Shown here in pieces: positions 8,375-16,156 of a stretch of DNA of 42,796 nucleotides (position 1 is its first letter; each line of letters begins with the position of its first letter). Position numbers and translations under genes: made by a program. Location of the stretch: positions 1 to 42,796 of the forward strand of contig JAAYVZ010000111.1 in NCBI GenBank assembly GCA_012516935.1. The letters are read 5' to 3'. This stretch comes from Holophagae bacterium (lineage in GTDB: Bacteria > Acidobacteriota > Thermoanaerobaculia > Thermoanaerobaculales > Thermoanaerobaculaceae). The notes beneath the pieces are model-generated. The model saw only the letters and a list, made by a program, of their open reading frames with translations. It made no database searches and was not told the origin of the DNA.

Positions 8375-8955
8375 CGCCCACCTCCGACCGGCTGCACATC
8401 CCCATAGATGAAAGTCTTCATGGTGAACGTCGTGTTGATCGAGAACGCGCTGCGCCGTGCGGTTATGGCGCTGATCCCGAGCGTGTCGACGTTGATGATG
8501 CGGGAGAACCGCGAGAGGCGGTCGAAAAACAGGGCCAGCTCGTGGTATGTGCCTTCCATCGTCACCGTGATCGGCCACTCGGTGAGAAATTCCTTCTTGG
8601 TGAACGCTCCCGGCTGGAAGGTCGCCAAGCGGAACGCGGCCCGCTCGGTGAGCGACTTGACCTTCTTGATCAGCTCGTCGGTCTGGCGCGCCGTCGGAAG
8701 GATGCGGAGCAGGCGCTGCAGGTCGGTTTCGAGACGCTGCGCCTCCTCGCGGAACTGGGGGAGCCGGCTCTCCGCCATCTTCCCCTGCCGCACCTTCTCC
8801 TTGAGCGCCTCGAGCTCCGCGGTGCTCCTGGTGATCTCCTGTTGGATCTCATCGAAGACCAACCGTTGCATGCCCCAGAAGAGGCCAGCGGCGAGCAGGA
8901 CGCCGATGATCGCGCCCCAGTACCAAGGTTTGCCGGTCAGATCCAAGGTGGCCAT
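8371..8955 (-). CDS. pilO: Type IV pilus alignment subunit PilO
   Basis: PilO pairs with PilN in the inner-membrane alignment complex. 194 residues. Seen: a short cytoplasmic tail, one membrane segment (about 12-30, WYWGAIIGVLLAAGLFWG), a coiled coil (about 35-85, rich in E/K/Q: ELEALKEKVRQGKMAESRL) and a ferredoxin-like periplasmic domain (about 90-185) with LPTARQTDELIKKV and the ITVTMEGTYHELALFFDRLSR-type signature of PilO. The start at 8955 has GGAG upstream and lies 15 bases after the pilN stop. Size and layout are normal for the family. Confidence 0.95.
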   Translation of the reverse strand: MATLDLTGKPWYWGAIIGVLLAAGLFWGMQRLVFDEIQQEITRSTAELEALKEKVRQGKMAESRLPQFREEAQRLETDLQRLLRILPTARQTDELIKKVKSLTERAAFRLATFQPGAFTKKEFLTEWPITVTMEGTYHELALFFDRLSRFSRIINVDTLGISAITARRSAFSINTTFTMKTFIYGDVQPVGGGR

Positions 8956-8970
8956 GACCCCTCCGCTCCT

Positions 8971-9570
8971 TCACTGCCCCTTCGGGGTCTCGCTCGCCTG
9001 CCGCGGCGTGTAGGAGAACGTGCAGGCAAGATCGAAGGAAAAGACGCCCTTGCTGTCCTGACTCATGATGTTGAGCGCCGGCTCCTGGAAAAACGGGCTC
9101 GACGCCAGGTTGGAGATGAAGTTGGCGACCGCGTTCTCGTTGAGCGCCTGGCCGCGAACCGAAAGCGTCGACCCGGAGAGGTTGAGGGAGCTCAACCAGA
9201 GGAGATCGGGCAGCGCCTTGCTGATCTCGTCCATGATGCGCACGGGGCCTTGCTGGTTCTGCTTGAGCCGCTCGATGACCTCGATCTTGCGTTTGAGCTC
9301 GGCGTTCTTTTTCTTGTACGCCTCGACCTCGTCGATGATCGGCTTGAGGCGCTCGAACTCCTTCTGGTTGACGACGATCTCGGCCTTGATCTCCTTGCGC
9401 TTGGAATCGAGCTGCCAGTAGCGGTACCCGACCACCCCCAGGCCGACGAGAAGCAACCCCAGGATGATGTAGTTGTTGATGTTCGCGCCACTGAGGGCGC
9501 CGAGGGCGATGAGCGGTTGGCGGGTGACCTTTTCAGCGCGGGCTTCGACGAGTAGGTTGACCTTGATCAT
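8971..9570 (-). CDS. pilN: Type IV pilus alignment subunit PilN
   Basis: PilN anchors the cytoplasmic ATPase-like PilM to the inner membrane and dimerises with PilO. 199 residues from ATG 9570. Seen: an N-terminal MIKVNLL, the conserved PilN tail that binds the PilM cleft (I-N-L core), one membrane segment at about 30-50 (YIILGLLLVGLGVVGYRYW), a coiled coil (about 52-100) and a periplasmic domain (MDEISKALPDLLWLSSLNLSG). The open frame continues upstream, but the MIKVNLL start is fixed by family similarity. It lies 5 bases after the pilM stop. Confidence 0.95.
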   Translation of the reverse strand: MIKVNLLVEARAEKVTRQPLIALGALSGANINNYIILGLLLVGLGVVGYRYWQLDSKRKEIKAEIVVNQKEFERLKPIIDEVEAYKKKNAELKRKIEVIERLKQNQQGPVRIMDEISKALPDLLWLSSLNLSGSTLSVRGQALNENAVANFISNLASSPFFQEPALNIMSQDSKGVFSFDLACTFSYTPRQASETPKGQ

Positions 9571-9575
9571 CGGCG

Positions 9576-10625
9576 TCAGTCTCCGGTGCTTCGCAGGCCC
9601 ATTCCCACCGCAACCGCCATGGCGGGGGCGTGTCGGTTGAGCCACTCAGGGCTGAACTGGCTCTCCGAGTAATGGATCTCGCGGAACGGGTTCATCAGCT
9701 CGACCCTGGCGCCGAGCCGCTCGCGCAGCACCCCATCGAGGTTGAGGACCTGGGACGCCCCACCGGCCAGCATCACCTCCTCCACCTGATCGTGGCTCGA
9801 GGTGGTGTAGAAGAACTCGAAGGTCTTCTGGAGCTCGGCCGCGAGATCCTCGCTCACCCCGTTGAGCACCCCGAGGATCGTCTGCGGCGTGTGGTCCCCG
9901 AGCTGCTCGCCGGCCTTGACCGCTTCGGCTTGCTCGCGGGTCAGGTTGAGCTCGCGCTGAATCGCCTCGGTGTAGGCGTTGCCGCCGAACACGATGTCGC
10001 GCCAGAAGACCGACTGCCCGTGGGCCAGGATGTTGACGTTCAAGATGTGGGCGCCGATGTTGACCAGCGCCACGACCCGATCCTGAGCGACGCCATAGTT
10101 GTGCTCGTAGGCGTTCTGCAAGGCGAACACGTCGACATCCACGAGCGCCGGGACCCTGCCGAGCTGGGTGATGATTCCGGTGTAGTCGGCGATGCGGTCC
10201 TTCTTGGCCGCCACCAGGAGCACATCCATGTTGTCGGTGTCCTGCGATAGCACGACGTAGTCGAGGTTGACCTCGTTGACGTCGAACGGCAGGTACTGCT
10301 CCGCCTCCCAGTGGATCGACTCCGCGAGCTCGGCCTCCGACATCGCCGGGACCTGGATCTTGCGGATCGCCACCGACATGCCGGAGAGCGAGATGCCAAT
10401 GCTCGGGTTCTTGACCCCTTGCTCCTGGAGCAGCCGCTGGGCCGCCTCGACGACCAGCGACGAGTCCATCACCGTGCCCTCGACGATTGCCTCCGGGGAC
10501 AACGGTGCGTGGGCGGCATGGATCAGACTGAAACGACCGCCCTTACCAGGCTTGAGCTCCACGAGCTTGATCGCCGAGGAGCCGATGTCAAGTCCGACGA
10601 TCGACTTCTTCTTTCCTAGCAGCAC
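9576..10625 (-). CDS. pilM: Type IV pilus actin-like ATPase PilM
   Basis: Cytoplasmic, actin/FtsA-like protein that binds the PilN tail and couples the pilus motor to the alignment complex. 349 residues, GTG start at 10625. Seen: phosphate-1 motif VGLDIGSSAIKLVEL near the N terminus, GISLSGMSVAIRKIQVP, FDVNEVNLDYVVL, a second phosphate-type segment (VVALVNIGAHILNVNIL) and the adenosine motif EVMLAGGASQVLNLDGVL. First gene of the operon pilMNOPQ plus two lipoproteins. The leader is about 67 nt long from the predicted transcription start near 10692. The length is typical. Confidence 0.97.
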   Translation of the reverse strand: MLLGKKKSIVGLDIGSSAIKLVELKPGKGGRFSLIHAAHAPLSPEAIVEGTVMDSSLVVEAAQRLLQEQGVKNPSIGISLSGMSVAIRKIQVPAMSEAELAESIHWEAEQYLPFDVNEVNLDYVVLSQDTDNMDVLLVAAKKDRIADYTGIITQLGRVPALVDVDVFALQNAYEHNYGVAQDRVVALVNIGAHILNVNILAHGQSVFWRDIVFGGNAYTEAIQRELNLTREQAEAVKAGEQLGDHTPQTILGVLNGVSEDLAAELQKTFEFFYTTSSHDQVEEVMLAGGASQVLNLDGVLRERLGARVELMNPFREIHYSESQFSPEWLNRHAPAMAVAVGMGLRSTGD

Positions 10626-10661
10626 GGATCACCGCCCCCTCTTCGCGCCTGCGCTCAGTAC

Positions 10662-10677
10662 CGTGATGGTAGTCACG
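10662..10677. promoter_or_regulatory. CRP-like palindrome in the pil operon leader
   Basis: CGTGA-N6-TCACG, a perfect dyad whose core GTGA-N6-TCAC has the same halves and spacing as the Crp/Fnr-family consensus. It is centred about 22 bases downstream of the predicted pilM transcription start, a position that would repress. No crp-like gene is in the window, so this is only a candidate operator. It could also be a small RNA hairpin. Confidence 0.4.
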
Positions 10678-10698
10678 TGCAACCCATCTTTTGGGGCT

Positions 10699-10727
10699 AA
10701 TCTAGCAAGCAGTCAGAGCCTTGTCAA
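10699..10727 (-). promoter_or_regulatory. Sigma-70-type promoter of the pilM operon
   Basis: TTGACA (10722-10727 read on the minus strand), an exact 17-bp spacer, then TAGATT (10699-10704). The -35 is perfect and the -10 fits well. It lies about 75 bases before the pilM GTG. Confidence 0.85.
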
Positions 10728-10819
10728 GAACACCACCGCCCCCAGATACACTCAGCGCGCCCATTGCCGACAGTCTACACCCTCGTGGGCCGCTTTCCAA
10801 CGTGCTCCCAAGCGCCCCC

Positions 10820-10848
10820 TTGGCAAAACGAAACCCCGCTGGTACGAT
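10820..10848 (+). promoter_or_regulatory. Sigma-70-type promoter of rpmB
   Basis: TTGGCA (10820-10825), a 17-bp spacer and TACGAT (10843-10848). Transcription would begin near 10855, giving a 25-nt leader that holds the GGGAGGAGG ribosome site. It is divergent from the pilM promoter, about 90 bp away. Confidence 0.75.
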
Positions 10849-10879
10849 ACACGCTCCCTCGCGCGAGGGAGGAGGGCGT

Positions 10880-11074
10880 ATGGCTCGGGTGTGTGAAATC
10901 TGCGGCAAGACGACGATGGTGGGCAACCGTATCTCCCATGCGCACAACGTGACCAAACGGGAGTGGCGGCCCAACCTGCGAACCGTCCACGCGCTGCGTG
11001 ACGGGCAGCCGAAGCGGATCAAGGTCTGCACCCGTTGCCTGCGCTCCGGCAAGGTCACCAAGGCGCCCCACTAG
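10880..11074 (+). CDS. rpmB: 50S ribosomal protein L28
   Basis: Large-subunit ribosomal protein of 64 residues. Seen: [21 protein letters not shown] followed by basic [10 protein letters not shown] and [10 protein letters not shown]. The two CxxC pairs mark the zinc-binding (C+) form of L28. The ATG at 10880 is fixed by the family N terminus and by GGGAGGAGG just upstream; the longer open frame to 10721 has no support. It is a single-gene unit with its own promoter and terminator. Confidence 0.97.
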   Translation: MARVCEICGKTTMVGNRISHAHNVTKREWRPNLRTVHALRDGQPKRIKVCTRCLRSGKVTKAPH

Positions 11075-11099
11075 CCCTGGCTCGCTGTCGACCAAAGCG

Positions 11100-11132
11100 G
11101 CCGCACCCCTCGGTGCGGCTGTTTCGTTTTCC
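11100..11132 (+). terminator. Rho-independent terminator after rpmB
   Basis: GCCGCACC and GGTGCGGC form an 8-bp stem (11100-11119) with loop CCTC, followed by TGTTTCGTTTTCC. It lies between the convergent rpmB and rel genes and may also stop rel transcription, though the T-run on the minus side is poor. Confidence 0.85.
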
Positions 11133-11195
11133 GGTGATCGGCGTCACATCGTGTCCACCCGCCCACCCGGCGCCCGGGGAGGTTCGGGCAGGGGT

Positions 11196-13367
11196 TCAAA
11201 ACTGGGACCGGCGGGAAAACGCGGACGGGCCCGAGGCCACGCTGGTCACTCCCGCCAGCTGCCGCAACGCCCCGAACACCTGGCCGAGGTGCTCGCGGCC
11301 ACGAATGTCGACGATGAGATCGGCGGCTCCGCGGCGGCCGTCGCGAGTGGTCATCTGGCAGCTACGGATGTTCGCTTCCTGGGCGGTGACCGCCTGTGTG
11401 ATCGCCGCCAGCATCCCGGGGCGATCGTCGAAGCTCACGTTCAGCGGCACCGCGTACGTGCCGCCCTCGGTCGGTCCCCACTCGACCTTGACGAGGCGGT
11501 CGCCAGCGGCCTGGAGACGGCGGAGGTTGTGGCACCTCGTCGTATGGATGGCCACGCCGCGCCCGCGCGTGATGTATCCACAGATGTCGTCGCCCGGCAG
11601 GGGGTTGCAGCAGCGGGCCCGGAAGGTCAGGAGGTCGCGTTGGCCCTTGACCGTGACCACCGACTCGGTGACCACCGCAGGGGAGGCTTTGGAGGGCGGG
11701 GGATGCAGCTCGTCGGGACGCTTGGAAAGCGGCAGGAGGACGTCGCGCGCGCCCAGACGCCCCATGCCGACCGCGGCCAGGAAGTCGTCGCCCTTGGCGA
11801 ACCCGTGCTCCCGCGCCATTTTCGTGAGCTGGGAGGCATCACGGAGCCGCTTGACCGGGATCCGCAGCCGCCGGCACTCCCGCTCGAGCAGACGCTGCCC
11901 GAGCTCCACGGCCTGCTCCTTCTCGCCCCGGTTGAACCACGCCCGGATCTTGTTCTTGGCCCGGGCGGTGGCGGCGATGTCCAGCCAGTCCCGGCTCGGC
12001 ACCTGCGTGGGCGAGGTCATGATCTCGACGATGTCGCCGTTTTCCAGGTGGGTCCGAAGGGGGACCAGACGGCCGTTGATCCGGACCCCGACGCACCGGT
12101 GCCCCACCTCGGTATGGACCCGGTACGCGAAATCGATCGCCGTGGCACCCCGAGGAAACGCGAACACCTCGCCTTTCGGCGAGAAGGTGTAGACCTCCTC
12201 GGGGTAGAGGTCGAGCTTGAGCGAGTCCAGGAAGTCCCGCGGGTTCTCCTGCTGCCCATCGACCAGGCCGCGCAGCCAGTTGGCGCGCTCCTGCTCGGCC
12301 TCCACGGCCCGCCCGGTCTTGTACATCCAGTGAGCGGCGATGCCGCTCTCGGCGATCTGGTCCATGTCGAAGGTGCGGATCTGGACCTCGAACGGCTGGC
12401 CTTGGGGACCCATCACCGAGGTGTGCAGCGATTGGTAGGCGTTGGGCTTGGGCATCGCGATGTAGTCCTTGATGCGGCCCGGCACCGGATGCCAGAGCTG
12501 GTGGATGAGGCCGAGGACGCCGTAGCACTGCTGGACCGTCGCGACGACGATGCGGAAGGCGAGGAAGTCGTAGACACGGTCGAGGCTGATCCCTTGACGC
12601 TTGAGCTTGGCCCAGATCGAGTAGAGGTGCTTGATCCGCCCCCGGATCTCGGCCTTGATGCCGTTCTCCTCGAGCACCCGTCCGAGCATCTCCCGGATCT
12701 CCTCGATGAGCGCGCGCGCCGCCGCCTCCCGCTGCTGCAGCTGCTCGACGAGCTGGGCGTGCTCCTGGGGGTTGCTGTGGGCGAACGCCAGGTCCTCGAG
12801 CTCGGCCTTGATGCGACCGATGCCGAGCCGATGCGCGATCGGGGCATAGATCTCCAGCGTCTCGCGAGCGATGCGGCGCCGGTTCGCCTCCGGGAGGACG
12901 CGCAAGGTGCGCATGTTGTGCAGCCGATCCGCGAGCTTGACCAGGATCACCCGCACGTCTTCGACCGAGGCCAAAAGCATCCGCCGCACGTTCTCCGCCT
13001 GCGCCGCCTCGCGGGCCGCGTAGGACTGCTCCATCGTGGTGATCTTGGTCAGCGCCTTGACGATGCTCGTGATCTGGACACCGAACTGGGCCTCGAGCTC
13101 GTCCTCCGTCACGAAGGTGTCCTCGAGCAGGTCGTGGAGCAGCCCGGCGGCGATCGCCACCTCGTCGAGGTGCATCTCGGCGAGGATGCGGGCCACCTCG
13201 AGCGGGTGAACGAGGTACGGCTCGCCAGAAACCCGCACCTGGCCGCGGTGCGCCATCGCCGAGTAGACGTAGGCGTGGCGCAGGAGGTCCTCGTCGCACT
13301 CCGGGTGGTAGCTGGCGACGAGATCCAGGATCTCCTCGAAACGGGGCAACGCCTCGCCCATCCTCAT
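11196..13367 (-). CDS. rel: Bifunctional (p)ppGpp synthetase/hydrolase Rel
   Basis: Makes and degrades the stringent-response alarmone (p)ppGpp. Up to 723 residues. Seen: an HD hydrolase domain (about 25-180) with the RVSGEPY loop, LVHPLEVA, HDLLEDT (His78, Asp79) and KLADRLHNMRT; a synthetase domain (about 235-345) with YDFLAFRIVV, GRIKDYIAMPKPNAYQSLHT and EVQIRT; a TGS domain (about 388-450); and a C-terminal ACT domain (VPLNVSFDDRPGMLAAITQAV). The RxKD motif in GRIKD is the form found in bifunctional Rel rather than in synthetase-only RelA, and all hydrolase residues I can check are present. Two in-frame ATGs, 13367 and 13361. The second lies exactly 6 nt after a TACAAT box, so a leaderless mRNA starting at 13361 is plausible. 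Confidence 0.96.
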   Translation of the reverse strand: MRMGEALPRFEEILDLVASYHPECDEDLLRHAYVYSAMAHRGQVRVSGEPYLVHPLEVARILAEMHLDEVAIAAGLLHDLLEDTFVTEDELEAQFGVQITSIVKALTKITTMEQSYAAREAAQAENVRRMLLASVEDVRVILVKLADRLHNMRTLRVLPEANRRRIARETLEIYAPIAHRLGIGRIKAELEDLAFAHSNPQEHAQLVEQLQQREAAARALIEEIREMLGRVLEENGIKAEIRGRIKHLYSIWAKLKRQGISLDRVYDFLAFRIVVATVQQCYGVLGLIHQLWHPVPGRIKDYIAMPKPNAYQSLHTSVMGPQGQPFEVQIRTFDMDQIAESGIAAHWMYKTGRAVEAEQERANWLRGLVDGQQENPRDFLDSLKLDLYPEEVYTFSPKGEVFAFPRGATAIDFAYRVHTEVGHRCVGVRINGRLVPLRTHLENGDIVEIMTSPTQVPSRDWLDIAATARAKNKIRAWFNRGEKEQAVELGQRLLERECRRLRIPVKRLRDASQLTKMAREHGFAKGDDFLAAVGMGRLGARDVLLPLSKRPDELHPPPSKASPAVVTESVVTVKGQRDLLTFRARCCNPLPGDDICGYITRGRGVAIHTTRCHNLRRLQAAGDRLVKVEWGPTEGGTYAVPLNVSFDDRPGMLAAITQAVTAQEANIRSCQMTTRDGRRGAADLIVDIRGREHLGQVFGALRQLAGVTSVASGPSAFSRRSQF

Positions 13368-13373
13368 ATTGTA
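13359..13373 (-). promoter_or_regulatory. -10 box placed for a leaderless rel transcript
   Basis: On the minus strand TACAAT (13368-13373) is followed by ATGAGG and then ATG at 13361. The usual distance from a -10 box to the first transcribed base would put that base at the A of the second ATG. No good -35 and no Shine-Dalgarno sequence are visible. Confidence 0.5.
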
Positions 13374-13379
13374 CGAAGA

Positions 13380-13410
13380 GCCGGCGCCGGGACGGTGTCA
13401 GGGCGCCGGC
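13380..13410 (-). terminator. Strong hairpin at the end of the LolA-like gene, no U-run
   Basis: A perfect 9-bp inverted repeat, GCCGGCGCC and GGCGCCGGC, with a 13-nt loop that covers the stop of the LolA-like gene (13398). No T-run follows. It could act as an attenuator or 3'-end stabiliser between the export operon and rel. Confidence 0.5.
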
Positions 13411-14210
13411 GGAGCGGGCGGGAGCTGGGCCCGAACGGCCCCATCGGTGAGGGAGAACAGCCCGTCCGGCACCGCCATCGGCTCGAACCTCTCGAGCTCC
13501 ACCGTCATCGGTGGACCGCCCCGGAGCACGTCCTTGAGGATCAGCTTGGCGGGCACCAGCGTCCGCGGGTCGGCAAAGCTCGCGAACTCGACGACCCGCG
13601 AGGTCCGGCCGTCAGCCAGCACGATGTCGAGCCGCACCGGCTGCCGCCGTATCCGGTCGACCACCCAGCGCGCCCGCGGCGTCGCCCGCGCCACCGCGCT
13701 GCCCGCCCTCGCCACGAGGTGGAAGGTCACCATCCGCTCGCCCGCCTCCACCCGCTCGGTCTCGAAGTCCCGCTCCACATCCACGCCCAGCAACTGCTCG
13801 AACGAGACCGGGCCGGCGGCGGCGACGCCGGCACCGAGCTTGACCGGTTGTCGTGCCCCGGGAGCGACGAGGTAGTGCTCGGCGCCCACCTGGAGCAGGA
13901 ACCGGCCGGCCTGCCTGGGGCCGAGCACCCGGGCCAGCATCCGGTCTCGCCCGCCCCTCCACATCTCGACCCGGAGCGGCCGCAGCCCGTCCGACCAGCT
14001 GACGAAAAGCATTGCGTGGAACTGCTGGGGCACGCTCGAGAAGAGGTTCGTCCGGGCGAGCAGCACGCGCTGCTCGGCGGCGGGCGGGGTCACCGTCGGT
14101 GCCGCGTGCGCTAAGCCTGCGAACGCCATCACGACGAGACAGCACGGCCTGCCGGGCCGGCGGCTCCGACCCGGGTGGTATCTGCGGCGGACCCGATCCG
14201 GAGCTGTCAT
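13398..14210 (-). CDS. LolA-like outer-membrane lipoprotein-sorting family protein
   Basis: 270 residues; probably a periplasmic carrier of the LolA/LppX superfamily that receives a lipidic cargo from the adjacent transporter. Seen: a basic N terminus, then a hydrophobic export signal ending GLAHAAP (about 24-37), followed by a beta-rich domain (HAMLFVSWSDGLRPLRVEMW, DRMLARVLGPRQAGRFLLQVG, FETERVEAGERMVTFHL, VVDRIRRQPVRLDIVLADGR). The long basic stretch before the signal makes an internal start possible. It starts 3 bases after the permease stop, so it belongs to the RND-ATPase-permease operon. The pairing of such proteins with LolCDE/FtsX-type ABC genes is a known arrangement; the cargo is unknown. 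Confidence 0.75.
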   Translation of the reverse strand: MTAPDRVRRRYHPGRSRRPGRPCCLVVMAFAGLAHAAPTVTPPAAEQRVLLARTNLFSSVPQQFHAMLFVSWSDGLRPLRVEMWRGGRDRMLARVLGPRQAGRFLLQVGAEHYLVAPGARQPVKLGAGVAAAGPVSFEQLLGVDVERDFETERVEAGERMVTFHLVARAGSAVARATPRARWVVDRIRRQPVRLDIVLADGRTSRVVEFASFADPRTLVPAKLILKDVLRGGPPMTVELERFEPMAVPDGLFSLTDGAVRAQLPPAPPAP

Positions 14211-14213
14211 CGC

Positions 14214-15458
14214 TCAGGTGTGCGTCAGCGCATCGACGATGCGCAGCCGGGCCACGCGCAGCACGGGGGCCACCGCCGCCAGCGCGAGGACGGTGAGCAT
14301 GAGAAGGATCGCGCCTCCGAACGCCTCCGGTACGAACACCACTCGCAGCTCGATCGGGTCGACCGCCCCGGGAGGGGGAGGCATGGTGATGCCGATCGCG
14401 TTCAGCAGCCCGATCAGGCCGGCGCCCAGCACGTCGCCCACCACCCCACCGATGAGCCCCAGCCACACGGCCTCCAACCCGATCAAACCGGCAACCTGCC
14501 AGACCGAGGTGCCGAGGGCCCGCAGCGTACCGAGCTCCCGAAACCGCTCCATCACCGTCATGGTAAGGGTGTTCGAGGTCGCCAGCACGACGAGCGCGAA
14601 GACGATCGTGCCGAGGAACCAGAAGATCCCGACGTACAGCGCTTCGACCTGGGCGTAAAACGGTGCCCGCTCGGTCCACGGCACGACCGCGAGCGGCGGC
14701 TGGTGCCCGGCCAGCACACTGCGGACGCTGGCCAGTGCCTCCTCGGTACGGCTCGTGCGGTCGAGCGTGACCAGCAGGTTCGAGACCCTCGTGGTGCCGA
14801 GCAGCCGCTGGGCCGAGCCGAGCGAGAGCCGCAGGTAGCGGGTGTCGAGCTCTTGGACACCGGTCGTGATCAGACCGGCGACGGTGACGTCGAGGGCGTT
14901 CAGCATCCCCTCGAGATCCACAGCCAGCAGGGTCACGCGGCTACCGGGACCGACCCCCAGCGCCTGCGCCAACCCCTGCGCGATCATCACCCGATCCTCG
15001 CCCTCGCGCGGCGGCGCATCCGGCACCGGGTCACCCTGGCGGAGCTTCACCGAAAACCCCATGCGCCGCTCGCGAGCCGGATCGCCGGCCACGCCCAGAA
15101 AGGCCGCGGACGTCCCGCTCGCGGTCGAAACCATCCCGGCCACGTGCACGGTCGGTGAGGCGGCGAGCACCCCCGGCAAAGCCTCGACCTGCCGCTGCAC
15201 GACCTCCCAGTCATCGAGACCCTCGGCTGGCGAGCGCTCGAGCGTCGCCGTGCGACCCGCCGAAGCGCTGCCGAGCGCGATCTCGAGGTGGCCGAGACCG
15301 CCGTGGATCATGGCCTCCGACAGCCCCTCGAACGAGAACGCCATGAACCCGGCGGTGAGCAGCAGCGCCGCCGTCCCGGTCGCCACCACGGCCAGCGAGA
15401 TCGCGGTCCGCCGACGGTTGCGAGCGAGATTGCGCAGGGCAAGCAAAGCCAGCTTCAC
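14214..15458 (-). CDS. ABC transporter permease, FtsX/LolE/MacB type
   Basis: 414 residues, GTG start. Inner-membrane partner of the ATPase encoded just upstream. Seen: a basic N terminus followed by a membrane segment (LARNRRRTAISLAVVATGTAALLLTAGF), a large periplasmic domain (about 50-265), then three membrane segments (about 270-300 GIFWFLGTIVFALVVLAT, 320-360 and 375-405) with the FtsX-like sequence MTVMERFRELGTLRALGTSVWQV. This four-helix plan is typical of mechanotransmission ABC proteins that move lipoproteins or work across the periplasm rather than pump small molecules. Overlaps the ATPase gene by 4 bases (GTGA). Confidence 0.9.
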   Translation of the reverse strand: MKLALLALRNLARNRRRTAISLAVVATGTAALLLTAGFMAFSFEGLSEAMIHGGLGHLEIALGSASAGRTATLERSPAEGLDDWEVVQRQVEALPGVLAASPTVHVAGMVSTASGTSAAFLGVAGDPARERRMGFSVKLRQGDPVPDAPPREGEDRVMIAQGLAQALGVGPGSRVTLLAVDLEGMLNALDVTVAGLITTGVQELDTRYLRLSLGSAQRLLGTTRVSNLLVTLDRTSRTEEALASVRSVLAGHQPPLAVVPWTERAPFYAQVEALYVGIFWFLGTIVFALVVLATSNTLTMTVMERFRELGTLRALGTSVWQVAGLIGLEAVWLGLIGGVVGDVLGAGLIGLLNAIGITMPPPPGAVDPIELRVVFVPEAFGGAILLMLTVLALAAVAPVLRVARLRIVDALTHT

Positions 15459-16156
15459 GCCGACGCCTTCCTCTCGTCGCTCGCGACGCGGCCGTCGTGC
15501 AGGGCGACGCGCCGGGGAGCCCGCGCGATCAGGGCGGCGTCGTGGGTGGCGATGACGAACACCGTGCCATGTGCGCGATTGAGCGACATCAGCAGCTCCA
15601 TGACCTCGGCGGCGGTCCCGGAATCGAGGTTGCCGGTCGGCTCGTCGGCCAGCACGGCGAGCGGCCGGTGAACGAGCGCCCTGGCGATGGCGACGCGCTG
15701 CCGCTCGCCGCCCGAGAGCTGGTCGGGGCGGTGTCCGCGCCGAGCACCCAGCCCCACCTCGGCGAGGGCCTCGTGCGCCCGACGGCGGCGCTCACCGCTG
15801 CTGACCCCAGCCAACCACAGCGGCAGCTCGACGTTCTCCTGGGCGGAGAGCACCGGCAGCAAGTTGAAAGTCTGGAAGACGAAACCGAGCCGGATACGCC
15901 GGAACGCCGTGCGTTCTGCCTCGCCCATCGACGAGGCCGGGGTCCCGTCGATCGTCAGTGCACCGGCATCCGGCTCGTCGAGCGTCCCCAGCAGGTGGAG
16001 GAGCGTGCTCTTGCCCGAGCCCGACGGCCCCGCGACCACGAGCACCTCGCCCGCCGAGACCTGGAGGTCGACGCCGCGCAGCGCCTCGACCGTGGCCTGG
16101 CCCATGTGAAAGCGCTTGCTCAGGCCGCGGGCGTCGAAGACCGGAGGTGCCGTCAT
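15455..16156 (-). CDS. ABC transporter ATP-binding protein, LolD/MacB type
   Basis: 233 residues. Powers the FtsX-type permease. Seen: Walker A GPSGSGKST (about 44-52), Q-loop VFQTFNLLPVLSAQEN, signature LSGGERQRVAIARAL, Walker B LAVLADEPTGNLD and the switch His in VIATHD. The Q-loop and signature sequences are those of the LolD/MacB/FtsE group. Overlaps the RND stop (ATGA) and the permease start, so the three proteins are made together. Not given the symbol lolD because a genuine LolCDE may be encoded elsewhere. Confidence 0.92.
   Translation of the reverse strand: MTAPPVFDARGLSKRFHMGQATVEALRGVDLQVSAGEVLVVAGPSGSGKSTLLHLLGTLDEPDAGALTIDGTPASSMGEAERTAFRRIRLGFVFQTFNLLPVLSAQENVELPLWLAGVSSGERRRRAHEALAEVGLGARRGHRPDQLSGGERQRVAIARALVHRPLAVLADEPTGNLDSGTAAEVMELLMSLNRAHGTVFVIATHDAALIARAPRRVALHDGRVASDERKASA

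Noticed and set aside
10998-14114. A 1038-codon open frame on the plus strand
   Set aside because: It is the antisense shadow of rel and the LolA-like gene. The composition is His/Arg/Asp-rich and no domain is visible.
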